Of a stretch of DNA of 64,000 bases, positions 46,463 to 56,285 are shown piece by piece. How positions within the stretch are numbered: the stretch's first letter is position 1; every line of letters begins with the position of its first letter. Made by a program: the position numbers and the translations under genes. The notes beneath the pieces were generated by a model. The model worked only from the letters and a program-made list of their open reading frames with translations. It was not told the DNA's origin and searched no databases. Source of the DNA: DATHTC01 sp963746805 (GTDB lineage: Bacteria; Actinomycetota; Thermoleophilia; Gaiellales; Gaiellaceae); contig CAVVCQ010000008.1 in the NCBI GenBank assembly GCA_963746805.1, positions 310,001 through 374,000 on the forward strand, read 5' to 3'.

Positions 46463-47891
46463 ATGGCTACGACTGGTCTCGACACCCAAGCCGCGGTCAC
46501 GCAGCTCGCTCGTGTGCGCGACGTCGACGGCCTGCGCCGCCTCGCCGAGGGGCTCGGGCCCGACCAAACCTACGACCGCGCCCGCGCCCTGTCGCTCGCC
46601 CTGGCGGCCGAGGGGCGGCTCGACTCGGCGCTGGCAGAGCTGGGCCTCGGCAGTGCAGCCGCGCCCGACGGCGCCATGCGTCACACCGTCGACGTGGCCC
46701 ACGTCCACCTGCTCGCCGGGGACGCCGCCGGCGCGGTCACCGTGCTCGCGGCACGGGCGCAGACCGCCGGCGAGGACCCGCTGACGCGCGAGATCCTGCT
46801 CGCAGCCGCGGCCGCTGCACCGGCCATCTGGCCGCGCGCGATGCGGATGGCGCTCACGCGGGGCCCGCTGCCCGCCCGCACGGCTGCGGCCGCCGCGGTC
46901 CTTCGCCGCGCGCCCAGCCCGGTGCCGTGGCAGGCGCTCGCGGCCGGCAGCGCGACGGCCGCGGCGATCGCGTGCGCACTCGTCCTGCCGTGGATGCTGC
47001 TCGAGGACGGCCTGTCCGACGCGCGTGTCCCCGACCTCCCCGCGGACGAGGTCGACTCGTCGATCGTGGCCGGGCCCGAATCCGGCGCCGGGTCGCTCGG
47101 TCCCGGCTCGTCCGGCGGACAGGGATCGGGTGCAGGCGGCACGGGCGGCGGCTCCGCCAACGGCGGCTCCGGCTCCGGCGGGGCGAACGGCGCAGCCGCC
47201 GGAGGCGGCGTCCTGTTCGGATCGTCCGGCTTCGGCGTCGTCGCGTCCGGTGCCGGCGGCTCCGAAGGCCGCTCCGCGCGCGGCTCGATGCGCGACCGCC
47301 CGCCGCGGGACTCGACCCCGCCGCGCCGTCCGACGCCGCCGCCGTCCCGGCCGACCCCGACGCCCTCGCCCGGTCCCGGCCCGGCGCCCGCCCCGACGCC
47401 CGTCCCGGGCCCGGCTCCCGCTCCCGCCCCCACACCGACGCCCGGCCAGACGCCGACGCCACCGGCCGCCTCCAATCCGGACACCGCCCCGGAGCCCGCG
47501 CCCGAGCCGCCGCGCACACCGACGACCACGCCGACGCCAACCGCCCCGCAGCCGACGCCGACGGCGCCGACGCCCCCGCCGTCGAAGCCGCGGGGCAAGC
47601 CGGACAAGCCGCCGAAGCCCGACAAGCCGCCCAAACCCGACAAACCGGACAAGCCCAAGCACGAGAAGCCCGCGAAGAGCGACACGCCCGGGATCGGCCG
47701 CGGCCGGGAGGACTCCCCGACGCCTCCCGCCGTTCCCGTGCCGGCCGTGGGGGAGGTGCCCACCCCGGCGCCTTCCCCCGCGCCGGCCACGCAGGAGGGC
47801 GACGACGCCGCAGGGCAACGGCAACGGCCACGACAAGGATCACGGGAACGGCAACGGCCGCGACAAGGAGAAGGGCAAGGGCAAGGGCTAG
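46463..47891 (+). CDS. Membrane protein with Gly-rich, PTP-rich and KPDK-repeat extracellular tail (frameshifted)
   Basis: Residues 1-150 are helical and Ala-rich, TPR-like. One helix (AAAIACALVLPWMLLED) near 165-185 is followed by a glycine/serine region, a region of Pro-Thr-Pro and Pro-Ala-Pro repeats, and a basic KPDKPPKPDKPPKPDKP segment. The track-like open frame runs on into the next gene, but a one-base indel near 47808 restores the ending NGNGHDKDHGNGNGRDKEKG and a TAG at 47889. The architecture suggests wall-spanning display. A small CCCGGG hairpin and TTGACC lie upstream. ATG 46463 was chosen over TTG 46394. Confidence 0.65.
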
Positions 47892-47932
47892 GGCGCGGTT
47901 TGGCGCCGGCGATTCCGGGAGACTGCGCGCCG

Positions 47933-49483
47933 ATGGAATGGTGGCAGCGCGCGGTCGTCCTCCAGATCTATCCGCGGTCGTACCAGGACTCCGACGGTGA
48001 CGGCGTGGGCGACCTCCGCGGCCTGCGTTCACGGCTCGACTACCTCGAGTGGCTCGGCGTCGACGCGCTCTGGCTGAGCCCGACCTTCCCCTCCCCGAAC
48101 GACGACTGGGGCTACGACGTCGCCGACTACCGCGGCGTCCACCCGGAGCTCGGGACGCTGGCCGACATGGACGCGCTGCTCGCCGACGCCGAGGATCGTG
48201 GGATCCGGGTGCTCCTCGACCTCGTCCCCAACCACACGTCGGCCCAGCACCCGTGGTTCCAGGGCGAGCACCGCGACTGGTACGTCTGGGGCGACCCGGC
48301 ACCGGACGGCGGCCCACCGAACAACTGGCGCTCGGTCTTCGGCGGCTCGGCCTGGGAGTGGTCGGAGCCCGACGGGCGCTTCCTCCTCCACAACTTCCTG
48401 CCGTCGATGCCCGACCTCGACTGGTGGAACGAGGGCGTCCGCGCCGAGTTCGAGGACATCCTCCGCTTCTGGTTCGACCGCGGCGTCGCGGGCTTCCGGA
48501 TCGACGTCGCGCACGGCCTCGTCCACGACCGGCAGCTGCGCGACAACTCGCCGGTGGAGCCGGGCGACTCGGCCACGCTGCAGCGCATGGGCCAGCGGCT
48601 CGACCGCAGCCTCAACCAGCCGGAGGTGCACGACGTCTACCGCGCGTGGCGCCGGCTCGCCGACGGGTACGAGCCGTCCCGCGCGCTCCTCGGCGAGACG
48701 TACGTGATGGAGCTCGAGCGGCTCGCCTCCTTCTACGGCACCGGGCGCGACGAGCTGCACCTGGCCTTCAACTTCACCTTCCTCCACGCCGATCTCGACG
48801 CCGACGTGCTCAGCGAGTGCGTCGAGCGGACCGAGGCGGCACTGCCCGACGGCGCGTGGCCCGTGTGGACGTCGTCGAACCACGACGTGGAGCGGTTCCC
48901 CTCGCGCTGGGCCGACGGCGACGAGGGCCGAGCCCGCTGCGCTCTGCTGATGCTGCTGACGCTCCGCGGAACGCCGGTCCTGTACTACGGCGACGAGCTC
49001 CTGCTCCCCAACGTCGACGTGCCCGAGGAGGCGCTGCGCGATCCGGTGGCGGCCACCGTCGGGCCGGAGCACGGCCGGGACGGCGAGCGGACGCCGATGC
49101 CGTGGGAGCCGGGGCCGGCGTACGGGTTCACGACGGGCGAGCCGTGGCTCCCGACCGGCGACCGCGACGGGCTGACGGTCGCGGAGCAGCGCGGCGACCC
49201 GGGCTCGGCGCTGCGCCTGGCCCGCGACCTGATCGCCCTCCGCCGCTCGCGCGAGGATCTCGTGAGCGGCGACTACGCCACGATCGCGTCCCCACCCGCG
49301 ACCTGGGCCTGGCGTCGCGGCGAGCGGACGGGCGTCGCGCTCAACCTCGGCGAGGTCACGGCGGACGTCGAGCTCTCCGGGACGGTCCTGGTCGGCACGC
49401 GCCGCGAGCGCGACGGCGAGCGCGCCGACGGGACGCTCACGCTCGAGCCGGGCGAGGGCGTCCTGCTCGAGCTCGAGCGCTAG
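47933..49483 (+). CDS. GH13 alpha-glucosidase / oligo-1,6-glucosidase family
   Basis: 516 residues, cytosolic, no signal. Retaining alpha-amylase family motifs in order: IYPRSYQDSDGDGVGDLRG, region I LDLVPNHTS, region II FRIDVAHG (nucleophile Asp), region III GETYVMELE (acid/base Glu), region IV SSNHDVERF. The calcium-independent glucosidase loop with WNEGVRAEFEDILRFWFD fits alpha-glucosidase or dextran glucosidase rather than amylase. ATG 47933 gives the standard start MEWWQRAVVLQIYPRS. Confidence 0.93.
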   Translation: MEWWQRAVVLQIYPRSYQDSDGDGVGDLRGLRSRLDYLEWLGVDALWLSPTFPSPNDDWGYDVADYRGVHPELGTLADMDALLADAEDRGIRVLLDLVPNHTSAQHPWFQGEHRDWYVWGDPAPDGGPPNNWRSVFGGSAWEWSEPDGRFLLHNFLPSMPDLDWWNEGVRAEFEDILRFWFDRGVAGFRIDVAHGLVHDRQLRDNSPVEPGDSATLQRMGQRLDRSLNQPEVHDVYRAWRRLADGYEPSRALLGETYVMELERLASFYGTGRDELHLAFNFTFLHADLDADVLSECVERTEAALPDGAWPVWTSSNHDVERFPSRWADGDEGRARCALLMLLTLRGTPVLYYGDELLLPNVDVPEEALRDPVAATVGPEHGRDGERTPMPWEPGPAYGFTTGEPWLPTGDRDGLTVAEQRGDPGSALRLARDLIALRRSREDLVSGDYATIASPPATWAWRRGERTGVALNLGEVTADVELSGTVLVGTRRERDGERADGTLTLEPGEGVLLELER

Positions 49484-49794
49484 TCGGTCGGGGCGCGCAT
49501 CTCGTCCGCGGTCGCCCGCGCGCGCTCGTGCAGCTCGCGCCGGCGCTCGTCGGGCGCCTCGGCGCGATCGACCGTGGTCTCGCCCTCCTCGAACGCCTCG
49601 CGCTCCTCGACGAGCGTCTTCGACTCCTCGAGACGGCGGCGCAGCTCCTCGGCGCGCGGGTCCGGCCCCTCCTCGGGCGCCGGCTCCGGGATCGCGGGAG
49701 AAGGCGGCTCGGCATACGGCCGGCGGAGGCGCCCCCACGTGTAGGCGCCGGCGACGGCGAGCCCTCCGAGCACCCAGGCCACGGGGCGTCTCAC
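49480..49794 (-). CDS. Small single-pass membrane protein with charged coiled-coil tail
   Basis: 104 residues. A helix (PVAWVLGGLAVAGAYTWG) near the N-terminus is followed by a proline hinge and an acidic/basic helix (AEELRRRLEESKTLVEEREA) predicted as coiled coil. GTG start 49794. Its end overlaps the convergent glucosidase stop by four bases. No family recognised; divergent from rpsF. Confidence 0.7.
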   Translation of the reverse strand: MRRPVAWVLGGLAVAGAYTWGRLRRPYAEPPSPAIPEPAPEEGPDPRAEELRRRLEESKTLVEEREAFEEGETTVDRAEAPDERRRELHERARATADEMRAPTD

Positions 49795-49909
49795 GGGGCC
49801 GATGCTACACTCGCCCCCGCTTCCTGCTCCGTCATCGCGCCGCGCACACCCGACACGGCGCACGCAGACGGAGCCGACTCAGACCGTGGGAAGGAGTGAT
49901 CGGGTCGGT

Positions 49910-50314
49910 ATGACCATGACGAAGTACGAGATTCTGCTCATGCTCGATCCCGAGCTGGCCGAGGAGCGCCAGTCGGAGATCGTCGGCCGCGTCCGCGAGC
50001 TCGTGGAGCGCGGCGACGGCACCTGGGTCGCCCATGAGCCGTGGGGCCGGCGCCGGCTCGCGTACGAGATCGCGAAGAAGACCGACGGCAGCTACCACCT
50101 GCTCCACTTCGACGCCGAGCCGGAGACGCTCGACGAGATCTCCCGCGTGCTCAAGATCGACGACGGGGTGATGCGGCACATGCCGACGCACCGGATCGAG
50201 GGCTCGCGCACGACCGCCCCGTCCCCCGCGCCGGCCGCGCCCGAGCGCGCCGCCGTCGGGGCCGAGAGCTACGCTCGATCGAACGGACGTTCGGTCGAGG
50301 AAGAGGAGGAGTAA
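49910..50314 (+). CDS. rpsF: 30S ribosomal protein S6
   Basis: 134 residues. KYEILLMLDPELAEERQSEI, WGRRRLAYEIAKKTDGSYHL and ISRVLKIDDGVMRHM are the conserved S6 core; a proline/alanine then acidic tail of ~35 residues follows. First gene of rpsF-ssb-rpsR-rplI(-dnaB). Start ATG 49910 with AAGGAG rather far upstream; ATG 49916 is a second option. The last codons contain a perfect SOS box. Confidence 0.97.
   Translation: MTMTKYEILLMLDPELAEERQSEIVGRVRELVERGDGTWVAHEPWGRRRLAYEIAKKTDGSYHLLHFDAEPETLDEISRVLKIDDGVMRHMPTHRIEGSRTTAPSPAPAAPERAAVGAESYARSNGRSVEEEEE
50280..50293. promoter_or_regulatory. SOS box in front of ssb
   Basis: CGAACGGACGTTCG fits CGAACRNRYGTTCG at every position. It sits in the last codons of rpsF, ending 23 bases before the ssb start. 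Confidence 0.65.
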
Positions 50315-50316
50315 GC

Positions 50317-50760
50317 ATGGCCGCCAGCATCAACCGCGTCGTGCTCGTGGGGAACCTCACGCGCGATCCCGAGCTGCGGCACACGCCGAGCGGGATGGCG
50401 GTGTGCTCGCTGCGCATCGCGGTGAACTCGCGCCAGAAGCAGGCCGACGGGCAGTGGGGCGAGAAGCCGAACTACTTCTCGATCACCGTCTGGGGCAACC
50501 AGGGCGAAAGCTGCGCGCAGTACCTGTCGAAGGGCCGTCCGGTCGCCGTCGACGGGCGCCTCGACTGGCGCGAATACCAGGCGAACGACGGGACGAAGCG
50601 CGAGGCGATCGAGATCGTCGCCGACTCCGTCCAGTTCCTCGGCAGCCGCGGCGACGCGGAGGGCGGCGGCGCCGGCTCGCCGCAGTTCGTGCCCGCGAGC
50701 GCGCAGGCGGCCGAAGCGGACTTCCCGCCCACCGCGGCCGACGACGACATTCCCTTCTAG
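50317..50760 (+). CDS. ssb: Single-stranded DNA-binding protein
   Basis: 147 residues. OB-fold core INRVVLVGNLTRDPELRHTP, VCSLRIAVNSR, FSITVWGNQGESCAQYLSKG and VAVDGRLDWREYQ; then a disordered linker and the acidic tip DDDIPF that recruits repair and replication partners. ATG 50317 follows AGAGGAGG. It is the second gene of the rpsF operon with a LexA box in front, so it may be damage-inducible as well as constitutive. Confidence 0.97.
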   Translation: MAASINRVVLVGNLTRDPELRHTPSGMAVCSLRIAVNSRQKQADGQWGEKPNYFSITVWGNQGESCAQYLSKGRPVAVDGRLDWREYQANDGTKREAIEIVADSVQFLGSRGDAEGGGAGSPQFVPASAQAAEADFPPTAADDDIPF

Positions 50761-50770
50761 AGAGGCAGGC

Positions 50771-51031
50771 ATGGCAGCGACGAAGGAACGGCGCCCGAGG
50801 CGCCCTGGCGACAAGGACCGCGGGGGGAAGCGGAAGTCCTGCTTCTTCTGCAAGGACAAGGTCGACCAGATCGACTACAAGAACGTCAACCAGCTGCGTC
50901 GGTACATCTCCGAGAAGGGGAAGATCCGCTCGCGGCGCGTCACCGGCGCGTGCCGGCGGCATCAGGTGCAGGTCGCGGCCGCGGTGAAGCGGGCCCGCGA
51001 GATGGCGCTGCTGCCGTACGTCTCGGGGTAG
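50771..51031 (+). CDS. rpsR: 30S ribosomal protein S18 (zinc-type)
   Basis: 86 residues: SCFFCKDKVDQIDYKNVNQL, RRYISEKGKIRSRRVTGACR and HQ. The retained CxxC plus C..H shows the zinc-binding C+ form, which in some actinobacteria is paired with a zinc-free paralogue. Lies 10 bases after ssb and 4 before rplI. Confidence 0.97.
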   Translation: MAATKERRPRRPGDKDRGGKRKSCFFCKDKVDQIDYKNVNQLRRYISEKGKIRSRRVTGACRRHQVQVAAAVKRAREMALLPYVSG

Positions 51032-51035
51032 GCCG

Positions 51036-51701
51036 ATGGACGTCATCCTCCTGAACGACGTCGAGAAGCTGGGGCTCCGCGGCGAGGTCGTGCACGTCGC
51101 CGACGGCTACGCCCGCAACTTCCTCCTCCCCCGCCGGCTCGCCGAGAAAGCGACGCGCGCGAAGGTGGCCGAGCTCGAGAAGCGCGAGGCGCAGCGAGCG
51201 CGCCACGAGGCCGCGTCGGCCGAGCAGGCCGAGACGATCGCCGACACGCTCCGCAAGACCGTGCTGTCGTTCGAGGTGCAGGCCGGCCCGACCGGCACCC
51301 TCTTCGGCTCCGTCACTTCGACGAACATCGCCGATGAGATCTGGCGCACCCGCAAGATCCGCGTCGACCGGCGCAAGATCGGGCTCGACGACTCGATCAA
51401 GCGCATCGGCCGCTACGCGATCCCGATCACGGTGTTCGAGGGCGTCGAGGTCGAGGTCAAGACGCTGGTCATCCCCGAGGGCGGGGAGCTCCCGCCCGAG
51501 GAGGAGCTCGCCGCGATGGAAGCCGCCGAGGCGGCCGAGCAGGCTGCGGCCGAGGAAGCCGCAGGTGTCGCGGACGAGGAGTTGGTCGAGATCGCGGACG
51601 AGCTCGACGAGACGCCCGAGCCGGCCGAGGCCGACCGCCCGGACGACGAGTTCGACCGCATCGCCGACAGCGCGGACGAGCTGCCCGAAGCGGAGCGCTA
51701 G
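51036..51701 (+). CDS. rplI: 50S ribosomal protein L9 with long acidic C-terminal extension
   Basis: 221 residues. N-terminal L9 domain MDVILLNDVEKLGLRGEVVH with YARNFLLPRRLA, the long connecting helix, and the C-domain (GTLFGSVTSTNIADEI, KIGLDDSIKRIGRYAIPITV). A further ~70 residues, almost only Glu, Asp and Ala with some Pro, extend beyond the usual ~150-residue length. Role of the tail unknown. The stop precedes the dnaB leader region. Confidence 0.96.
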   Translation: MDVILLNDVEKLGLRGEVVHVADGYARNFLLPRRLAEKATRAKVAELEKREAQRARHEAASAEQAETIADTLRKTVLSFEVQAGPTGTLFGSVTSTNIADEIWRTRKIRVDRRKIGLDDSIKRIGRYAIPITVFEGVEVEVKTLVIPEGGELPPEEELAAMEAAEAAEQAAAEEAAGVADEELVEIADELDETPEPAEADRPDDEFDRIADSADELPEAER

Positions 51702-51773
51702 CGGCGCGGCGGCCGTGCCGCCGCGCCCTCGCGCACCCGTCCGAAAAACTCGCAAATTCCTGCAAGTTCGGCG

Positions 51774-51952
51774 TTGTCCACGGTCCGTTCCACGGGCTGT
51801 GGATACCGCTCCCTCCCTTGCGGACAAGTCCCGTTTCGCCGCCTCGCACCGGCGGCGGCCTGTGGATAGCATGCGAACGCATGTTCGTATTTCCGTGCGT
51901 CGTGTCGAGAACGAGCACAGGCTCGTCCCCAGCCTGTGGAACGTGTGGACAG
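51774..51952. promoter_or_regulatory. DnaA-box-like cluster in the rplI-dnaB gap
   Basis: Four sites that each differ from TTGTCCACA or TTATCCACA by one base: TTGTCCACG (51774), TGTGGATAC (51798), TGTGGATAG (51861), TGTGGACAG (51944), plus a weaker TGTGGAACG (51935). They share the 283-base gap with a LexA box and a somewhat A-rich stretch at 51743-51768. It could be DnaA-dependent control of dnaB or an origin-related element. Confidence 0.55.
51874..51887. promoter_or_regulatory. SOS box in front of dnaB
   Basis: CGAACGCATGTTCG fits CGAACRNRYGTTCG exactly, 97 bases before the dnaB start and five bases after a DnaA-box-like site. Confidence 0.72.
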
Positions 51953-51984
51953 CAATCCACGCGCAGACGTGCATGGATGCGCCC

Positions 51985-53334
51985 ATGGCCCAGCCGCTCG
52001 CCCAGATCTCGCCGATGACCGCCCCGGTCCCACCGCAGAACCTCGAGGCGGAGGAGTCCGTCCTCGGGGCCATGCTGCTCTCCCCCGGTGCGATCGGGGC
52101 GGTCAGCGAGATCGTCGATGCGGGCGACTTCTACCGCGACAGCCACGGGGCCATCTTCCGTACGGCCTTGACGCTGTACGGGAAGGGCGAGCCGGTCGAC
52201 GCGATCACGCTGATCGACGGGCTCGAGGAGCGAGGCGAGCTCGAGGCCGTGGGAGGCCGCTCCCGCGTCCACGAGCTCGCCGCCCTCGTGCCGGCGACGG
52301 CGAACGCGGCCCACTACGCCCGCATCGTCCGCGAGACCGCGACGCTGCGCGGCCTGATCCGGGTCGGCGGCGAGATCGCCCGCCTCGGCTGGGACCGGCC
52401 CGGGGAGACGCCGGACCTCGTCGACCGGGCCGAGCAGATCATGTTCGAGCTCTCCCAGCAGCGCGTCTCGAGCGAGTTCAGCCACATCGAGACGCTCCTG
52501 AAGGAGTCGTTCGAGCGGATCACGGCGCTGTACGAGGCCGGCGCCGAGATCACGGGAGTCCCGTCGGGGTACCGCGACCTCGACCGGGTCACGTCCGGGT
52601 TCCAGCCGGGGAACCTGATCATCGTCGCGGCGCGGCCGTCGATGGGGAAGTCCGCGCTCGCCCTCTGTATGGCGGCGAACCTCGGGGTGCGGCACGAGAC
52701 GCCCGTCGCGCTGTTCACGCTCGAGATGTCGAAGGCGGAGGTGACCCAGCGCCTGCTCTGCTCGGAGGCGAAGGTCGAGTCGCAGCGCCTGCGGTCGGGT
52801 CGCCTCGCCGCCGACGACTGGCCCCGGCTCGTGGCGGCCGGGGACAAGCTGATGAAGGCGCCGATCTACGTCGACGACACGGGCTCGATCACGATGATGG
52901 AGCTCCGCTCGAAGGCCCGGCGGCTGAAGTCGAAGCTCCCGAGCCTCGGGCTCATCGTCGTCGACTACCTGCAGCTCATGACCTCGGGCAGCTCGGCCGA
53001 GAGCCGCGTCCAGGAGGTCTCGCAGATCTCGCGGCAGCTGAAGGTGCTCGCCCGCGACCTCGAGCTCCCCATCGTCGCCCTGTCCCAGCTCTCCCGCGCC
53101 GTCGAGCAGCGTCACGACAAGCGGCCGATCCTCTCCGACCTGCGCGAGTCGGGGTCGATCGAGCAGGACGCCGACATCGTCGCCTTCGTCTACCGGGACG
53201 AGTACTACAACGAGGAGTCCGACCAGCAGGGGCTCGCCGAGCTGATCGTGGCCAAGCACCGCAACGGCCCGACGGACGCGGTGAAGCTCTCCTTCCTGAA
53301 GCGCTACGCGAAGTTCGCCGACCTGGCCGCATAA
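51985..53334 (+). CDS. dnaB: Replicative DNA helicase DnaB
   Basis: 449 residues, intein-free. N-terminal domain VPPQNLEAEESVLGAMLLSP; C-terminal RecA-like motor with GYRDLDRVTSGFQPGNLIIV, Walker A ARPSMGKSALAL, FTLEMSKAEVTQRLLCSEA, Walker B LIVVDYLQLM and KHRNGPTDAVKLSFLKRYAK. Unwinds the lagging-strand template as a hexamer. Several in-frame ATGs (51973, 51985, 52016) precede the conserved part and none has a good ribosome site; 51985 is used here. Confidence 0.96.
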   Translation: MAQPLAQISPMTAPVPPQNLEAEESVLGAMLLSPGAIGAVSEIVDAGDFYRDSHGAIFRTALTLYGKGEPVDAITLIDGLEERGELEAVGGRSRVHELAALVPATANAAHYARIVRETATLRGLIRVGGEIARLGWDRPGETPDLVDRAEQIMFELSQQRVSSEFSHIETLLKESFERITALYEAGAEITGVPSGYRDLDRVTSGFQPGNLIIVAARPSMGKSALALCMAANLGVRHETPVALFTLEMSKAEVTQRLLCSEAKVESQRLRSGRLAADDWPRLVAAGDKLMKAPIYVDDTGSITMMELRSKARRLKSKLPSLGLIVVDYLQLMTSGSSAESRVQEVSQISRQLKVLARDLELPIVALSQLSRAVEQRHDKRPILSDLRESGSIEQDADIVAFVYRDEYYNEESDQQGLAELIVAKHRNGPTDAVKLSFLKRYAKFADLAA

Positions 53335-53365
53335 GCACACCAGCACGAACGCCCTGGAGGGTCCG

Positions 53366-53587
53366 ATGCACGAGCAGACGATCTGGCTCCCGCCCCGAGC
53401 CACCGCCTTCACCGAGATCTGCGAGGCCTGCGAGGAGGAGAGCCCGGTCGCCACCGGGTGCTCGCATGCCGTCGTCAGCGGCGCGCTGCGCCTCGACGCG
53501 TCCCACGGCTGGGCGACGTGCGCGCGCGGGCACGAGATCCGCGTGCTGCGGATGAACGCGGCCATGCCGGCCGGCGCGCTGGCCTAG
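53366..53587 (+). CDS. Small cysteine-rich protein, possible zinc finger
   Basis: 73 residues at ATG 53366, with GGAGGG five bases upstream. CEACEE, GCSH and CARGH give Cys/His pairs suited to one metal site. It lies between dnaB and purA on the same strand. Family not recognised; the ribosome site and composition support a real gene. Confidence 0.65.
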   Translation: MHEQTIWLPPRATAFTEICEACEEESPVATGCSHAVVSGALRLDASHGWATCARGHEIRVLRMNAAMPAGALA

Positions 53588-53639
53588 CGCCGCACGCGCA
53601 GACGGTTCCTCCGTCGCCCCGATGGGGCAGGATGCGTCC

Positions 53640-54902
<1,263 letters not shown>

Positions 54903-54961
54903 ACGGTCCGCGCCACTAGCGTCCTCCCGCCCACTGGCGACTCGCAGGACAGGAGGAGACC

Positions 54962-56212
54962 ATGCGAGAGAGAGTGCTCGCGCTCGCCGCCCTCGTTGCG
55001 GCCTGCGCCTGGGGGGCGACGACCGCTGCGGCGGCACCGCTCGACACCACCGGGACGCTGGGAGCCGCGCCGTACCGGCTCGTGGCACCCGAGGCGTGGA
55101 ACGGGACGCTGGTCGTCCTCGCCCACGGCTACCGCGACCGCGCCGACCATCCCGGGGAGGTCGACGACGTCTCGCCCGACGGCGGCTTCACGGCGATGAT
55201 CGATGCGCTGACGGCGAGCGGCTACGCCGTCGCGTCGTCCGCCTACTCGTCCAACGGCTGGGCGGTGAAGGACGCCGTCCAGGACCTCGGCAACCTCGCC
55301 GCGTTCGCCCGCGGCCGAATCGGCAGGCCGGAGCGGACGCTCCTCGTCGGGTTCTCGCTCGGCAGCGTGCCGACGCTCGACCTTGCCGAGAGCCACGACG
55401 GCGTCTTCGACGGCTACCTCGCCGCGTGCGCGGTCGCGGCCGGCTCCCCGCGCGCGTGGGACAGCGCCGCGGCGGGCCTCGTCGCCTGGCAGGCCGTGTT
55501 CGGGCCGCTCCCTGCAGCGTGGGGGACCGTCGCGGACGGCGACGACGACGTCGACTTCGAGACCGAGGCGCTGCCGGTCCTCGGCGGGCTGTTGCTGAAC
55601 CCGCTGAACCTCGGCCGGTTCGAGTTCATGCGCCTCGTCACGCGCGTGCCGCTGTCGCCGGGGTACTACCCTGGCGGCCTCGCGACCAACGTGTTCTTCA
55701 TCACCGAGGCGCGCGGTGAGCTGGAGCGGCGGGCCGGCGGGCCGGTCGCGCAGAACCTGACCCACACGTACAGCCTGACGGCCGCCGACCGGGCCTACCT
55801 CGGCACGCTCGGGGTCTCCGGCGCGCAGGTCGACGCGTGGCTCGCGACGATGAACGGCACGCGCTTCGCCGCGGCGCCCGCACAGCGGAACTGGATCGAG
55901 AGGTACGCGACCTACACGGGCAAGCTCCACGCGCCGGTGCTGACGCTGCACACGGTCGTGGACACGCTCGTGCCGGTGCAGCACGAGTCCGCCTACGCCG
56001 CGACGGTGGCGGCGGCAGGCAGCGACGACCTGCTGTTCCAGGCATACACGACCGGCACTTCGCACTGCGGCTTCTCGCCGGTGCAGGTGCCGCTCGCGAT
56101 CGCGCAGCTCGACGCGTGGGCGCGGACCGGCGTGCGTCCGTCGCCGACGGCGTTCCCGGCGGCGCTCGGGTTCGTCCCGAGCTTCGTCCCGCCGCCCTGG
56201 CCCCAGCCCTGA
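54962..56212 (+). CDS. Secreted alpha/beta hydrolase
   Basis: 416 residues with signal peptide (ALAALVAACAWGATTAAAA). The fold shows LVVLAHGYRD (oxyanion side), the nucleophile GFSLGS (GxSxG), and a C-terminal HCGF-containing loop (TSHCGFSPVQVP) with the likely catalytic His; VDTLVPVQHES holds the acidic residue. Two or more cysteines may pair. ATG after AGGAGG. Substrate unknown; not related to the purine genes around it. Confidence 0.85.
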   Translation: MRERVLALAALVAACAWGATTAAAAPLDTTGTLGAAPYRLVAPEAWNGTLVVLAHGYRDRADHPGEVDDVSPDGGFTAMIDALTASGYAVASSAYSSNGWAVKDAVQDLGNLAAFARGRIGRPERTLLVGFSLGSVPTLDLAESHDGVFDGYLAACAVAAGSPRAWDSAAAGLVAWQAVFGPLPAAWGTVADGDDDVDFETEALPVLGGLLLNPLNLGRFEFMRLVTRVPLSPGYYPGGLATNVFFITEARGELERRAGGPVAQNLTHTYSLTAADRAYLGTLGVSGAQVDAWLATMNGTRFAAAPAQRNWIERYATYTGKLHAPVLTLHTVVDTLVPVQHESAYAATVAAAGSDDLLFQAYTTGTSHCGFSPVQVPLAIAQLDAWARTGVRPSPTAFPAALGFVPSFVPPPWPQP

Positions 56213-56218
56213 CCGCAC

Positions 56219-56249
56219 GGGCCCGCGGCGCGACCGGCGCCGCGGGCCC
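56219..56249. terminator. Hairpin terminator between hydrolase and purD
   Basis: Perfect 13-base-pair stem GGGCCCGCGGCGC with a five-base loop, seven bases after the hydrolase stop. Confidence 0.75.
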
Positions 56250-56285
56250 ATGCTCACGCCGACGCGCGCTCTACAGTCCCGGGCC

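Noticed and set aside
47600..47680. KPDK coding stretch as a possible tandem DNA repeat or CRISPR-like array
   Set aside because: The DNA units vary at third positions and have no spacers. The repetition is at protein level. No CRISPR array was seen anywhere in the window.
46394..49483. An apparent fusion of the repeat-rich membrane protein and GH13 glucosidase
   Set aside because: Another frame after about 47808 gives the natural ending rich in NGNGHDK and EKGKGKG with TAG at 47889. The glucosidase has its own ATG, and a cytosolic glucosidase behind an extracellular tail makes no sense.
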